From positions 153,360-217,359 of the forward strand of contig QHUS01000045.1 of NCBI GenBank assembly GCA_003222035.1: a stretch of 64,000 bases of DNA, given 5' to 3'. A model generated the notes under the pieces. It did no database searches. It was given only the letters and a program-made list of their open reading frames with translations, and was not told the origin of the DNA. The DNA comes from Gemmatimonadota bacterium. GTDB lineage: Bacteria > Gemmatimonadota > Gemmatimonadetes > Gemmatimonadales > GWC2-71-9. Positions 43,949 through 51,387 of this stretch are shown here, piece by piece. Positions within the stretch are counted from its first letter, which is position 1; every line of letters starts with the position of its first letter. The position numbers and the translations under genes were made by a program.

Positions 43949-44916
43949 GGAATGTACAGCAAGTCGTTCGGCCGCTCGCCCGTCTTGATCGTGGCGATCA
44001 CCTTGCGGCTCTTGGTGTCGATCACCGAGACCTGGTCCGACCGCCCGTCCGCGGTGTAGAGCCGGCTCCCGTCCGGCGACAGGGCGATCCCCCAGGGCCT
44101 GCGACCCACGGCGATCGAGTCGATCACCGTCTGCCGGGCCACATCCACGATGCTGACGCTCGCGCCCGCGCCCTCCGTGATGTAGGCCAGCCGCCCATCG
44201 GGCGAGAACGCGATGCGCACGGGCTTGGTCTTGCCGTCCCGAATCGGAAATTGTGCGAGCACGCTGTCAGTGGCGACGTCGATGACCGTGACGTTCCCAC
44301 CCGCCTCGGCCGACACCCACGCGCGCGTACCATCGGGCGTGAACGCCACGGTCCGGGGGTTGTTACCGACGTGCAGGGTGTGCAACAGGGCGCCCGTTTT
44401 CGCGTCGAGCACCGACACCGAGTTGCTCGTTTCCGCCGTGACGTAAACCTTGGCCCCGTCCCGGGTGACGCCTATTCCCTCCGGCTCCACACCAACAGGC
44501 GTCGAGAACAAGATCTTGCCGCTCGCGACCTCGATGGCAGAGGCGTGGGCGATCTCCTCGTTCGAGACGTAGGCGATCTTGCCGTCCGGGCTGAGCACCA
44601 CGAGCTCCGGGTCGCGCCCCGCGGGGATCGTCCGTGTCTGCCTGGTGCTCGCCACGTCCACGACCCCCAGCGCGTCGTCCTCCCCCAAGGCCACGTAGAC
44701 CGTGCGGCGATCGGGGCTCAACGCCATGCCCCGCGGGCGCTTGCCGACGGCGATGGTGGCCACCACGGTATTGTTGCGCGGTGCAATCGCGGAAATCGTG
44801 TTGGGAAGCTCGTTGCTCACGTACAGCAGTTGTTCCGGCGAGGCGGACCGTGCGCCGGTGAGGAGCAGCGGTGCAGCGAAGGCGGCGGCGCACAACCGCC
44901 GAATTGAAACAGTCAT
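43945..44916 (-). CDS. Exported YVTN beta-propeller protein of the methanol-oxidation cluster
   Basis: This 323-residue protein has a signal peptide (AAFAAPLLLTGARSA) and about seven YVTN-type blades. Repeats include VYVALGEDDALGVVD, AYVSNEEIAHASAIEV, VYVTAETSNSVSVLDAKTG and LAYITEGAGASVSIVD. Proteins of this type recur beside PQQ-dependent alcohol dehydrogenases and are called PQQ-dependent catabolism-associated propellers; their exact role is not proven. It is the last gene of the xoxF operon, 13 nt after the pentapeptide protein. Confidence 0.88.
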   Translation of the reverse strand: MTVSIRRLCAAAFAAPLLLTGARSASPEQLLYVSNELPNTISAIAPRNNTVVATIAVGKRPRGMALSPDRRTVYVALGEDDALGVVDVASTRQTRTIPAGRDPELVVLSPDGKIAYVSNEEIAHASAIEVASGKILFSTPVGVEPEGIGVTRDGAKVYVTAETSNSVSVLDAKTGALLHTLHVGNNPRTVAFTPDGTRAWVSAEAGGNVTVIDVATDSVLAQFPIRDGKTKPVRIAFSPDGRLAYITEGAGASVSIVDVARQTVIDSIAVGRRPWGIALSPDGSRLYTADGRSDQVSVIDTKSRKVIATIKTGERPNDLLYIP

Positions 44917-44929
44917 CAGCAGTCCCTAA

Positions 44930-45685
44930 TCAGTCGTTGAAGATCGCCTGGTCGACGTGGAGTGCTTTGTCGAGCCCGCGCAGCCGGTCGCGTCCCCGGA
45001 TCCCCTTGAGGATCGCGCCCGCCAAGTCTGCCCCGGCCACGTCCGCGTCCGTGAGGTCGGCTCCCGTGAAATCGGCCCGAACGAGCAACGCCTTGAACAG
45101 GTTGGCCCCGGTGAAGTCGGCGCCGCTGAAGTCCACGGCCGTGGCATCGACGCGCATGATACCCATCGACTGGTTCCCCGGGTCCACGCCGAGATTGGCC
45201 TTGATGAATTTCGCGCGCTGCGCCTTGGCGTTGTTCATCGGCCCGATCAAGCGGGCGCCGGAGAGGTCCGCGTCCGATAGGTCCGCCCCGTACAGGATTA
45301 CCGCGAAGATGCTCGCGTCGCGCAGCACCGCGTGCCGCAGGTCCACGCGATACGCCACGGCCACGTCCAGGTTTGCGGCGGTGAGGTCGGCCTGCGTCGC
45401 GACGGCGTCGGTCAGGGTGGCGGAGTTGAGCTGCGCGCGCGTCAGGTTGGTGCGCACCAGGCGGGCCTTCGTGAGGTTGGCACGCTTGAAGTCCACGCCC
45501 GCGAGATCGAGGCCCGAAAGATCTTGTCCGGTGAAATCGGCGGGGTGCGCGGGGCTCGCGCCGGCCAGCGCCCCCAGCACCTGGTCGCGCGTGAGCGGGG
45601 CCTGCGCGCGGGCGGTGTCGGGGGTGGCGCTCGCCATCGCGACGGCGAGGACCACCCCGGACAGGGTCCGGGCTCGGCCGATCAC
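44930..45685 (-). CDS. Exported pentapeptide-repeat protein coupled to xoxG
   Basis: This 251-residue protein has a signal peptide (GVVLAVAMASATPDTARAQ), a short helical segment (LTRDQVLGAL), and then more than twenty A(D/N)Lxx-type repeats (DLSGLDLAGVDFKRANLT; ADFTGANLFKALLV). These should form a right-handed quadrilateral beta-helix in the periplasm. The GTG start overlaps the xoxG stop (GTGA), so the two are translationally coupled. Such proteins are not part of the standard xox set; the role is unknown. A scaffold or interaction role with the cytochrome or dehydrogenase is an inference. Confidence 0.88.
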   Translation of the reverse strand: MIGRARTLSGVVLAVAMASATPDTARAQAPLTRDQVLGALAGASPAHPADFTGQDLSGLDLAGVDFKRANLTKARLVRTNLTRAQLNSATLTDAVATQADLTAANLDVAVAYRVDLRHAVLRDASIFAVILYGADLSDADLSGARLIGPMNNAKAQRAKFIKANLGVDPGNQSMGIMRVDATAVDFSGADFTGANLFKALLVRADFTGADLTDADVAGADLAGAILKGIRGRDRLRGLDKALHVDQAIFND

Positions 45686-46152
45686 GGGCTCTTGTTCTTG
45701 CTCTCGAGGTCGGAGAGGCGGTGCGGGCGTCCCGGCTTGAGCCAGCCGTCGCTTCGGGCTTTCACGTAGACGTACAGCTCTTGGATCGCCGTGGAGTCGA
45801 GCAGCACGTTCCACGCCGGCATGCCCTTGGCCGCCCGGCCGTTCCACGCCGTGTTGACGAAGCTGTCGCGCGGGAAGTTCGCGCCGGCGGGGCTCACGGC
45901 CCAGCGCAAATCGGGCGCGGTCGGAAGGATGGGGCGCATCGCGTCTTCGCCGTGGCAGCGGTAACAGTAGACGTGCCACCATTTCCATCCTTGGTAAATC
46001 GAATCGGAGACCAGCAGGCTGTCGCGCACCGTGTCCGGCGGAGCCGCCATCGCCCGGGCTGGCCCTCCAGCCCGCGGGCCCCATGCCATGACGGTCGCGG
46101 CCGTGATCCAGGCGCCGATCAGGCCGCCCCGCACGAAGTGCCTCGTCCTCAC
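45682..46152 (-). CDS. xoxG: Periplasmic cytochrome c, XoxG-type electron acceptor
   Basis: This 156-residue exported class I cytochrome c has a signal peptide (about residues 1-36). The heme motif CYRCH is at C63, C66 and H67, and a likely axial Met is M111 in AKGMPAW. It lies directly after xoxJ in the xoxF operon. It should accept electrons from the PQQ enzyme and pass them to the terminal oxidase. The low length and single heme fit XoxG. The assignment rests on context as much as on sequence. Confidence 0.85.
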   Translation of the reverse strand: MRTRHFVRGGLIGAWITAATVMAWGPRAGGPARAMAAPPDTVRDSLLVSDSIYQGWKWWHVYCYRCHGEDAMRPILPTAPDLRWAVSPAGANFPRDSFVNTAWNGRAAKGMPAWNVLLDSTAIQELYVYVKARSDGWLKPGRPHRLSDLESKNKSP

Positions 46153-46198
46153 GTCCTGCCCCCTCGTTGGCTGTGCAGTTCCCCGTCGGCGAACGCCG

Positions 46199-47020
46199 CT
46201 ACGGGTGCATCTCGATCATCGGCACGTTGTATTGCTGCAGGATCTGAATGATGTCGCTGCGCCGGCGGTCGATCACCGAGTCGAGCGTGGCCTTGAGCTC
46301 TTTGTCGCGGTGTCGCACCGCCATCGCCATGGCGAACGCGAATGGCATCCCCGACACCGCATCCGTGTCGGGGAGCGCCACCATGGTCAGCGGCACGGAC
46401 TGGCGCTTCACCCAGTAGCCCGCTAGCGGTCCCCAGACGACGGCCACATCGATCGAATCCCGCGCCACGGCGCGCACGATGTCGTCGGGATGGTCCGCGT
46501 TGGGGTCGGCGTTCAGGAAGTTTCCGAACCCGACCAGGCCGACGATCCCCCTGGCGCTCAGCGCGTGCGCCGGCGGCGTGTTGGTGTAGTCGTACCCGAT
46601 CATGTTCACGCCGATCTTCAGGCGCTTCAGGATCGTATCGTCGAGGGAGCGCAGCTGAAGCCCGCGGTCGGCGCGGTAAATGAAATAGTACGTAGAGCGA
46701 TAATACGGCTTCGTGGTCGCCACCGGGTCGAGGCCGACCGGCGCCTGGATCATGACGTCGCAGTATCCGCCGAGGATGGAGTTGCGAAGCACGCCGCGGC
46801 GGCTGGGCCACCAGTAGTTCACGATCCGGGCGTTCAAGTCCCGCGCCACGACCTGAGCGATCTTGTTCTCGAAGCCCTCTTCGTGGTCGTTGGAGAACGG
46901 CATGTCGTACGGATCGGCGCATACGCGCAGCTCCGAAGGCGCGCGATAGGCTCCGGCCAGGAGAACGACGGCGGCGCTGGCGAAGAGCGCCCCCGCGAGC
47001 TTACTCCGAGTGACATGCAT
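46199..47020 (-). CDS. xoxJ: XoxJ periplasmic solute-binding-like protein
   Basis: This 273-residue protein has a signal peptide and the fold of a family 3 solute-binding protein. The N-terminal LRVCADPYDMPFSNDHEEGF and GFENKIA segments are the hallmark of the quinoprotein-dehydrogenase-associated SBP family (MxaJ/XoxJ). Other supporting blocks are YWWPSRRG and YYRSTYYFIYR. It is believed to help activate or mature XoxF in the periplasm. It lies between xoxF (134-nt gap with a strong hairpin) and xoxG (46 nt). Confidence 0.93.
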   Translation of the reverse strand: MHVTRSKLAGALFASAAVVLLAGAYRAPSELRVCADPYDMPFSNDHEEGFENKIAQVVARDLNARIVNYWWPSRRGVLRNSILGGYCDVMIQAPVGLDPVATTKPYYRSTYYFIYRADRGLQLRSLDDTILKRLKIGVNMIGYDYTNTPPAHALSARGIVGLVGFGNFLNADPNADHPDDIVRAVARDSIDVAVVWGPLAGYWVKRQSVPLTMVALPDTDAVSGMPFAFAMAMAVRHRDKELKATLDSVIDRRRSDIIQILQQYNVPMIEMHP

Positions 47021-47073
47021 GTCTTAATGCTCCTGCAGATCCGGCAGAAGGTGGAGGAGGTAGACAACTACTA

Positions 47074-47112
47074 CACCCGGTGCCGGAGCGCGTTTCGCTC
47101 CGACACCGGGTG
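47074..47112 (-). promoter_or_regulatory. Strong intercistronic hairpin between xoxF and xoxJ
   Basis: The inverted repeat has a 9-bp arm (CACCCGGTG with CACCGGGTG), one C-A mismatch, a further 7 bp (CGGAGCG with CGCTCCG) and a 5-nt loop. No T-run follows in the direction of transcription. It would form a very stable RNA hairpin 43 nt after the xoxF stop. A role in protecting the xoxF mRNA end or partly stopping transcription is likely. Confidence 0.75.
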
Positions 47113-47154
47113 CCTGCGCATCTGCCTACTGCGATTCGGTTTACCCTTTGCTGC

Positions 47155-48930
47155 TTACATTCCGAACACGAGCAGCGTCCCGCCCGCGTTGCTGATGTTG
47201 ATGTAGTCGCCGAACGCACCGATGGCGCCGAGTGCGGCGGTCGGGTCCTCGGGGCCGATGCCGAGCGCGACACCCGCGCCGGCCCAGCCGCCGACTCCGG
47301 AGAGCACCGCGACATACTGCTTGCCGTCGGGCCCCAGATACGTCATCGGGTTGCCGATGATTCCGGAGGGCGTCTTGAACTTCCACAGCAGCGTGCCGGT
47401 GGTCGCGTCTACGGCCTTCAACCAGCCTTCCATGGTCCCGTAGAACACGAGGCCCGACGCCGTCGCGAGGGCGCCGCCGTACGCCGCGAGGTTCTCCTTC
47501 ACTTCCCACTTGGCCTTGCCGACGGTCGGATCCCACGCGATGAACCGGCCACGGTTACCGCCCGGGCCGGGGAACATGCGTACGATCGCGCCCACGTACG
47601 GCTGACCGGCCGAGTACTTCACCTCGACGCCCTCGTAGTCCATGCAAATGTTGTTCGTCGGGACGTAGAAGAGCTTGGTCTGGGGCGAGTACGCGGAGGG
47701 TTGCTGGTCCTTGAAGCCGATCGCGGCGGGGCAGATGCCCTCGGTGTTCTTCTTCGAGGTCGTCCCGTACTGCGGATTGCGGACCGGGAGACCCGTCGCG
47801 AGATCGACTTTGGAGGCCCAGTTGACGGGCCCGTACGGCTCGGCCACGAGCACCTTGCCGTTGGTCCGATCGACGGTGTATCCGAAGCCGTTGCGGTCGA
47901 AGTGCACCAGCGCCTTCACCGGCTTCCCACCGATGGTCAGGTCGACGAGCACGTTCTCATTGACGCCATCATAGTCCCACTCGTCGTGCGGCGTCATCTG
48001 GTACAGCCACTTCGCTTCGCCGTTGTCCGGGTTGCGAGCGAAGATCGTCATCGACCACTTGTTGTCGCCCGGGCGCTGATCGGGGTTCCACGTCCCCGGG
48101 TTGCCCGAGCTGTAGTAGAACAGGTTCAGCTGCGGGTCGTAGGAATACCAGCCCCACGTGGTCCCGCCGCCGTGCTGCCACTCGTCGCCCTGCCAGGTGC
48201 TGACGCCGAGGTCCTTGCCGCGATGCGACGCATAGTTCGGGTTGGCATCGCCGACGATCTTCACGTCGGCGTCCGGACCCGTCGAATAGGCGCGCCACAC
48301 TTCCTTCCCACTGTTCACGTCGTACGCCGTCACGCGACCACGCACGCCGAACTCACCACCCGAGATGCCCGCGATCACCAAGTCTTTGATCACGATCGGC
48401 GCGTTCGTCATGGTGGAGCCGGTCTTGTAATCCGCGTTCGGCACCCGCCACAGCTGCTTGCCCGTCTTCGCGTCCAGTGCCAGCAGATCGCCGGCGAGCA
48501 GCTCGATGAACAGCTTGCCGCTCGGATGGTACGCGACACCGCGGTTCACCAGATCGCAGCACGCGATCGGCTTCGCCTCGGCCGGCTGGGCCGGGACGTG
48601 CTTCCAGATCATCGGTGCGCCTTCCTTCGTCAGGTCGAGCGCAAACACGATGTTCGGGAACGCGCTGTGAACGTACATCACATTGCCGATCACCAGCGGG
48701 TTCCCCTCATGGCCGTTCAGAACGCCGGTCGAGAACGACCACGCGGCCTTGAGGCTCTTCACATTCGCCTTGTTGATCTGGGTGAGGGGGCTGTAACGCT
48801 GCAGGTCGGGCGTCCGACCCGTCATCGTCCATTCCCCCGCGCCACCCGTGCCCTGGGCTGCGGCGGACGCCGTGACGAGTACCATCAGACTCGTCGCGAG
48901 TCCACCGGACCACAGCTTGAATCGGTTCAT
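47155..48930 (-). CDS. xoxF: Lanthanide-dependent PQQ methanol dehydrogenase, large subunit
   Basis: This 591-residue protein has a signal peptide (cleavage near ASAAAQ) and an eight-bladed PQQ propeller. The vicinal disulfide pair is C124-C125 (PIACCDLVNRG). Metal and PQQ ligands are E193 (GGEFG), N277 (SSGNPGTWNP), and D319 in HDEWDYDG. The additional Asp D321, two residues on, is the XoxF marker for lanthanide binding; calcium enzymes have Ala there. It oxidises methanol to formaldehyde, or further, in the periplasm. The start ATG 48930 is preferred over ATG 48942 because GAGG lies about 7 nt upstream. No mxaI is present. Confidence 0.96.
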   Translation of the reverse strand: MNRFKLWSGGLATSLMVLVTASAAAQGTGGAGEWTMTGRTPDLQRYSPLTQINKANVKSLKAAWSFSTGVLNGHEGNPLVIGNVMYVHSAFPNIVFALDLTKEGAPMIWKHVPAQPAEAKPIACCDLVNRGVAYHPSGKLFIELLAGDLLALDAKTGKQLWRVPNADYKTGSTMTNAPIVIKDLVIAGISGGEFGVRGRVTAYDVNSGKEVWRAYSTGPDADVKIVGDANPNYASHRGKDLGVSTWQGDEWQHGGGTTWGWYSYDPQLNLFYYSSGNPGTWNPDQRPGDNKWSMTIFARNPDNGEAKWLYQMTPHDEWDYDGVNENVLVDLTIGGKPVKALVHFDRNGFGYTVDRTNGKVLVAEPYGPVNWASKVDLATGLPVRNPQYGTTSKKNTEGICPAAIGFKDQQPSAYSPQTKLFYVPTNNICMDYEGVEVKYSAGQPYVGAIVRMFPGPGGNRGRFIAWDPTVGKAKWEVKENLAAYGGALATASGLVFYGTMEGWLKAVDATTGTLLWKFKTPSGIIGNPMTYLGPDGKQYVAVLSGVGGWAGAGVALGIGPEDPTAALGAIGAFGDYINISNAGGTLLVFGM

Positions 48931-49085
48931 AACTGACCTCATGTTGAGGATGCGGGTGTGAAAAACTGGCCAACCACTTCTAAGCCTGTCGGAGTGCTAA
49001 GACTCGCACACTTGGCGGTCCGCGTTTCCGAAGGCGACAGCCATCGTCTAATCCCTCCACACCGGGACTGCTGCTAGGGATAGAG

Positions 49086-49114
49086 GTTATATCCCGCCCG
49101 CACGCCAGTGTCAA
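49086..49114 (-). promoter_or_regulatory. xoxF promoter (sigma70-like)
   Basis: TTGACA (49114-49109) and TATAAC (49091-49086) are separated by exactly 17 nt and point toward xoxF. Transcription would begin near 49079, giving a leader of about 150 nt (49079-48931) with no coding sequence. The promoter sits right beside the terminator of the upstream cofactor operon. Confidence 0.8.
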
Positions 49115-49121
49115 TCAGCCG

Positions 49122-49142
49122 AAAAACGGCTGTTTTTCAGCC
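49122..49142 (-). terminator. Terminator of the H4MPT cofactor operon
   Basis: On the minus strand GGCTG, AAAAA, CAGCC forms a hairpin followed by G and five T. The first arm includes the stop codon of the beta-RFAP synthase gene. The same DNA also forms CAGCCG-AAAAA-CGGCTG-TTTTT on the plus strand, so the two hairpins share an arm and could stop transcription in both directions. Confidence 0.75.
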
Positions 49143-50147
49143 TGAAACAGCGTTGTCCCCGCGCCACACGCGCGCGCCTGTGTCACTGAAACTGCCTTCA
49201 TAGACCGGGCCCCCCGCCCCGCCCGCGCCCAAGACGCCGCGCACGCGTTGCGCGAGCGCCTGCGACGCGGCCGCATCGGCGACGATGCCGTACACGGCGG
49301 GACCCCACGAGCTCTGCCCCACACCCACGGCGCCCCAATCCCGCAGCCGCTCGACCAGGTCACGCGTTTCCCCTGGCGCGAACACGCCCCCCTGTGCCGG
49401 CGCGAACCAGCCGCCTGTGATGCGCTGGACCTCGCCGAGCGCTGCGCCGAAACCGGTCAGATCGGCCTCGGCGAGCGCCGGGAGGAGCTGCATCAGCACC
49501 AGATGCGCGACGCGCTCCACCTCGCGCGCGCCGGGCGGCGGCAGCCGGGCAAACGCCGCCGCCTCGTCGTCGCCAGTGAGCCCCGGCTTGCCTCGCGGCA
49601 CCGCGACCACACAGCGCCAGGCGGCGGGGAGCGGCATCCGCGCCAGTAGCGGCGCGACGCGGCCCGCGTCATCGCCCTCCACTCCTCCTGTTCCCCCTGG
49701 AGTTCGGCCGCCTTCCAGCACGAACCCGCCGTGGGCGAACGTCCACGTCCCGACGCCGGACCGGCGCCCCCGGTCCACCGCGCGCGCCAGAGCGGTCACC
49801 TCGGTCGGGAGGCCCGACAACTCGGCGCTGGCCCGCGCCACCGCGAGCGCCAGCTGCGTACCGGAGCCGAGCCCCGCGTGAGCCGGGATGGCGCGGTGGA
49901 TACAGAAGTGGAGCCGCAGGTCGATGTCGTGGTACCGGGCGAATCGGCGCGCGAACTCGAGCGCTCGCGCCCCGTCGGGTCCCTCGGCCTTGAGCTCCGC
50001 CGCGGGGCGCGCCTCGAGCAGGAGCGACGGAGCGGGGACCGCGGCCCCAATGCCGCCGAAACGCCGTCCCAGATCGCCACGCAGGTCCAGCACGCCGAAG
50101 TGGAGACGTGCGGGTGCCTCGACGAACACGCGCTGCGCGGTACTCAC
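49137..50147 (-). CDS. mptG: Beta-ribofuranosylaminobenzene 5'-phosphate synthase
   Basis: This 336-residue GHMP-kinase-like enzyme starts VFVEAPARLHFGVLDLRGDL with the typical RLHFG. Its glycine-rich motif is PAHAGLGSGTQLA (about 88-100), and later segments are GRRSGVGTWTFAHGGFVLEGG and GVGQSSWGPAVYG. This matches beta-RFAP synthase, which joins PRPP to 4-aminobenzoate with loss of CO2, the first committed step of methanopterin synthesis. It is the last gene of a run with 4-nt overlaps (DCoH-like, DHPS-like, pabB, pabA, DUF447, then this gene). Confidence 0.93.
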   Translation of the reverse strand: MSTAQRVFVEAPARLHFGVLDLRGDLGRRFGGIGAAVPAPSLLLEARPAAELKAEGPDGARALEFARRFARYHDIDLRLHFCIHRAIPAHAGLGSGTQLALAVARASAELSGLPTEVTALARAVDRGRRSGVGTWTFAHGGFVLEGGRTPGGTGGVEGDDAGRVAPLLARMPLPAAWRCVVAVPRGKPGLTGDDEAAAFARLPPPGAREVERVAHLVLMQLLPALAEADLTGFGAALGEVQRITGGWFAPAQGGVFAPGETRDLVERLRDWGAVGVGQSSWGPAVYGIVADAAASQALAQRVRGVLGAGGAGGPVYEGSFSDTGARVWRGDNAVSG

Positions 50148-50716
50148 CGGCTCACCGTCTGCCGCGGGCGCGGGGCCCGGCGCACGTAGTCCGTGAGCAG
50201 GGCCATCGCCTCCCGCTCCCGGGGCCCGGCGGTCTTGTCCACGATCACCTGGAGCCGCGCGAAGTCGGCCTGAATCTGCTCGGGAGGCAGCAGATGCGTG
50301 CGGGTGGCGAGGATGGCCGCCTCGAGCACGGCGTTGCGCGCGCGATTGAATCCCAGGAACTCGCGACGCACGCCCCGATGCACCACGCGAGTCACGATCC
50401 GCGCGCGCGGCGGCGTCGCATCGAGCGACTGCACCTCGAGCTCGCGCCAGGAGCAGGCCGCGTCCAGCACGACGCCCCGGACCCGCGCGGCGGGGCCCGC
50501 GGGCATCTGGACATCGGCGATCGCGCCTTGCGCGAACAGCATCACATCGTCAGTGAGGTTGACCACGGCGACGCGCGTGGCCTGCAGGTTGTGGAACGTG
50601 GTGGTCTCGAGGAACGGCTTGATCAGGATCTCGTCGTCTCCCCACTCCACGCCCATGGGGGCGAAGTTCACCGCCCCACGGGCATCCATGGTCGTCAGTA
50701 TCGACTCGATGATCAC
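50144..50716 (-). CDS. DUF447 family protein of the H4MPT cluster
   Basis: This 190-residue protein starts MIIESILTTMDARGAVNFAP with MGVEW following, and has the FHNLQATRVAVVNLTDD strand. This is typical of DUF447, a split-barrel flavin-reductase-like family found beside methanopterin genes in archaea and methylotrophs. The reaction is not known to me; a redox step in cofactor synthesis is an inference. The GTG start and stop overlap both neighbours by 4 nt. Confidence 0.88.
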   Translation of the reverse strand: MIIESILTTMDARGAVNFAPMGVEWGDDEILIKPFLETTTFHNLQATRVAVVNLTDDVMLFAQGAIADVQMPAGPAARVRGVVLDAACSWRELEVQSLDATPPRARIVTRVVHRGVRREFLGFNRARNAVLEAAILATRTHLLPPEQIQADFARLQVIVDKTAGPREREAMALLTDYVRRAPRPRQTVSR

Positions 50717-51387
50717 CGGACCAGCGCGGCCGGCGGCGGCGCGACGTGGAGGTCGGGAGCCGGAGCAGCGCCCGCGGTTCGGGCACCGTCGGCGCGGTCG
50801 GGCAGCGCGTCGAGAGGTGCAACAGCGCCGTGCAGAAATCGATCGAGCAGCACATAGCCGTACGCGGTGAGCACGGATTCGGGGTGAAATTGCACCCCGA
50901 TCACCGGGTGGCGCGTGTGCTGCACCGCCATGATCTCACCGTCTTCGGCGCTTGCCGTCACGCGGAGCTCGGCAGGCAGGTTGTCGCGGGAGATGACGAG
51001 CGAGTGATAGCGCGCGGCCGGAAACGGGTTGGGCAGGCCTGCGAACAGCCCACGCCCGTCATGATGGATGCGCGACGCCTTCCCGTGCACGGGACGCCCC
51101 GCGCGCACGATCCCGGCGCCGTACGCGGCGCCGATGCACTGGTGCCCCAGGCAGACGCCGAGGATCGGGATCGTCGCCCCGAACCGACGCACGACGTCCG
51201 TCGAGATCCCCGCCTCCCCCGGGGAACACGGCCCGGGGGAGATGATGATGTGCGAGGGTCCGAGCGCCTGGATCTCCTCGTGCGACGTAGCGTCGTGGCG
51301 TCGAACAACGGTCTCTTCGCCCAGCTCCCGTACGTACCGGGCGAGGTTGTACACGAACGAGTCGTAGTTATCGATCAGCAGGATCAT
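50713..51387 (-). CDS. pabA: Aminodeoxychorismate synthase glutamine amidotransferase (PabA/TrpG type)
   Basis: This 224-residue class I glutamine amidotransferase starts MILLIDNYDSFVYNLARYV. It has the nucleophile C79 in GVCLGHQCIG, the oxyanion SPGPCSPGEAG, and the catalytic His-Glu in GVQFHPESVLT. The C-terminal about 35 residues are Pro/Ala-rich and extra. It supplies ammonia to PabB. Its place in the methanopterin operon points to 4-aminobenzoate for beta-RFAP synthase, but TrpG and PabA cannot be told apart by sequence alone. Confidence 0.88.
   Translation of the reverse strand: MILLIDNYDSFVYNLARYVRELGEETVVRRHDATSHEEIQALGPSHIIISPGPCSPGEAGISTDVVRRFGATIPILGVCLGHQCIGAAYGAGIVRAGRPVHGKASRIHHDGRGLFAGLPNPFPAARYHSLVISRDNLPAELRVTASAEDGEIMAVQHTRHPVIGVQFHPESVLTAYGYVLLDRFLHGAVAPLDALPDRADGARTAGAAPAPDLHVAPPPAALVR

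Noticed and set aside
49116-49137. Plus-strand terminator for an unseen plus-strand gene
   Set aside because: No plus-strand gene ends here; the minus-strand hairpin overlapping the mptG stop explains the sequence.
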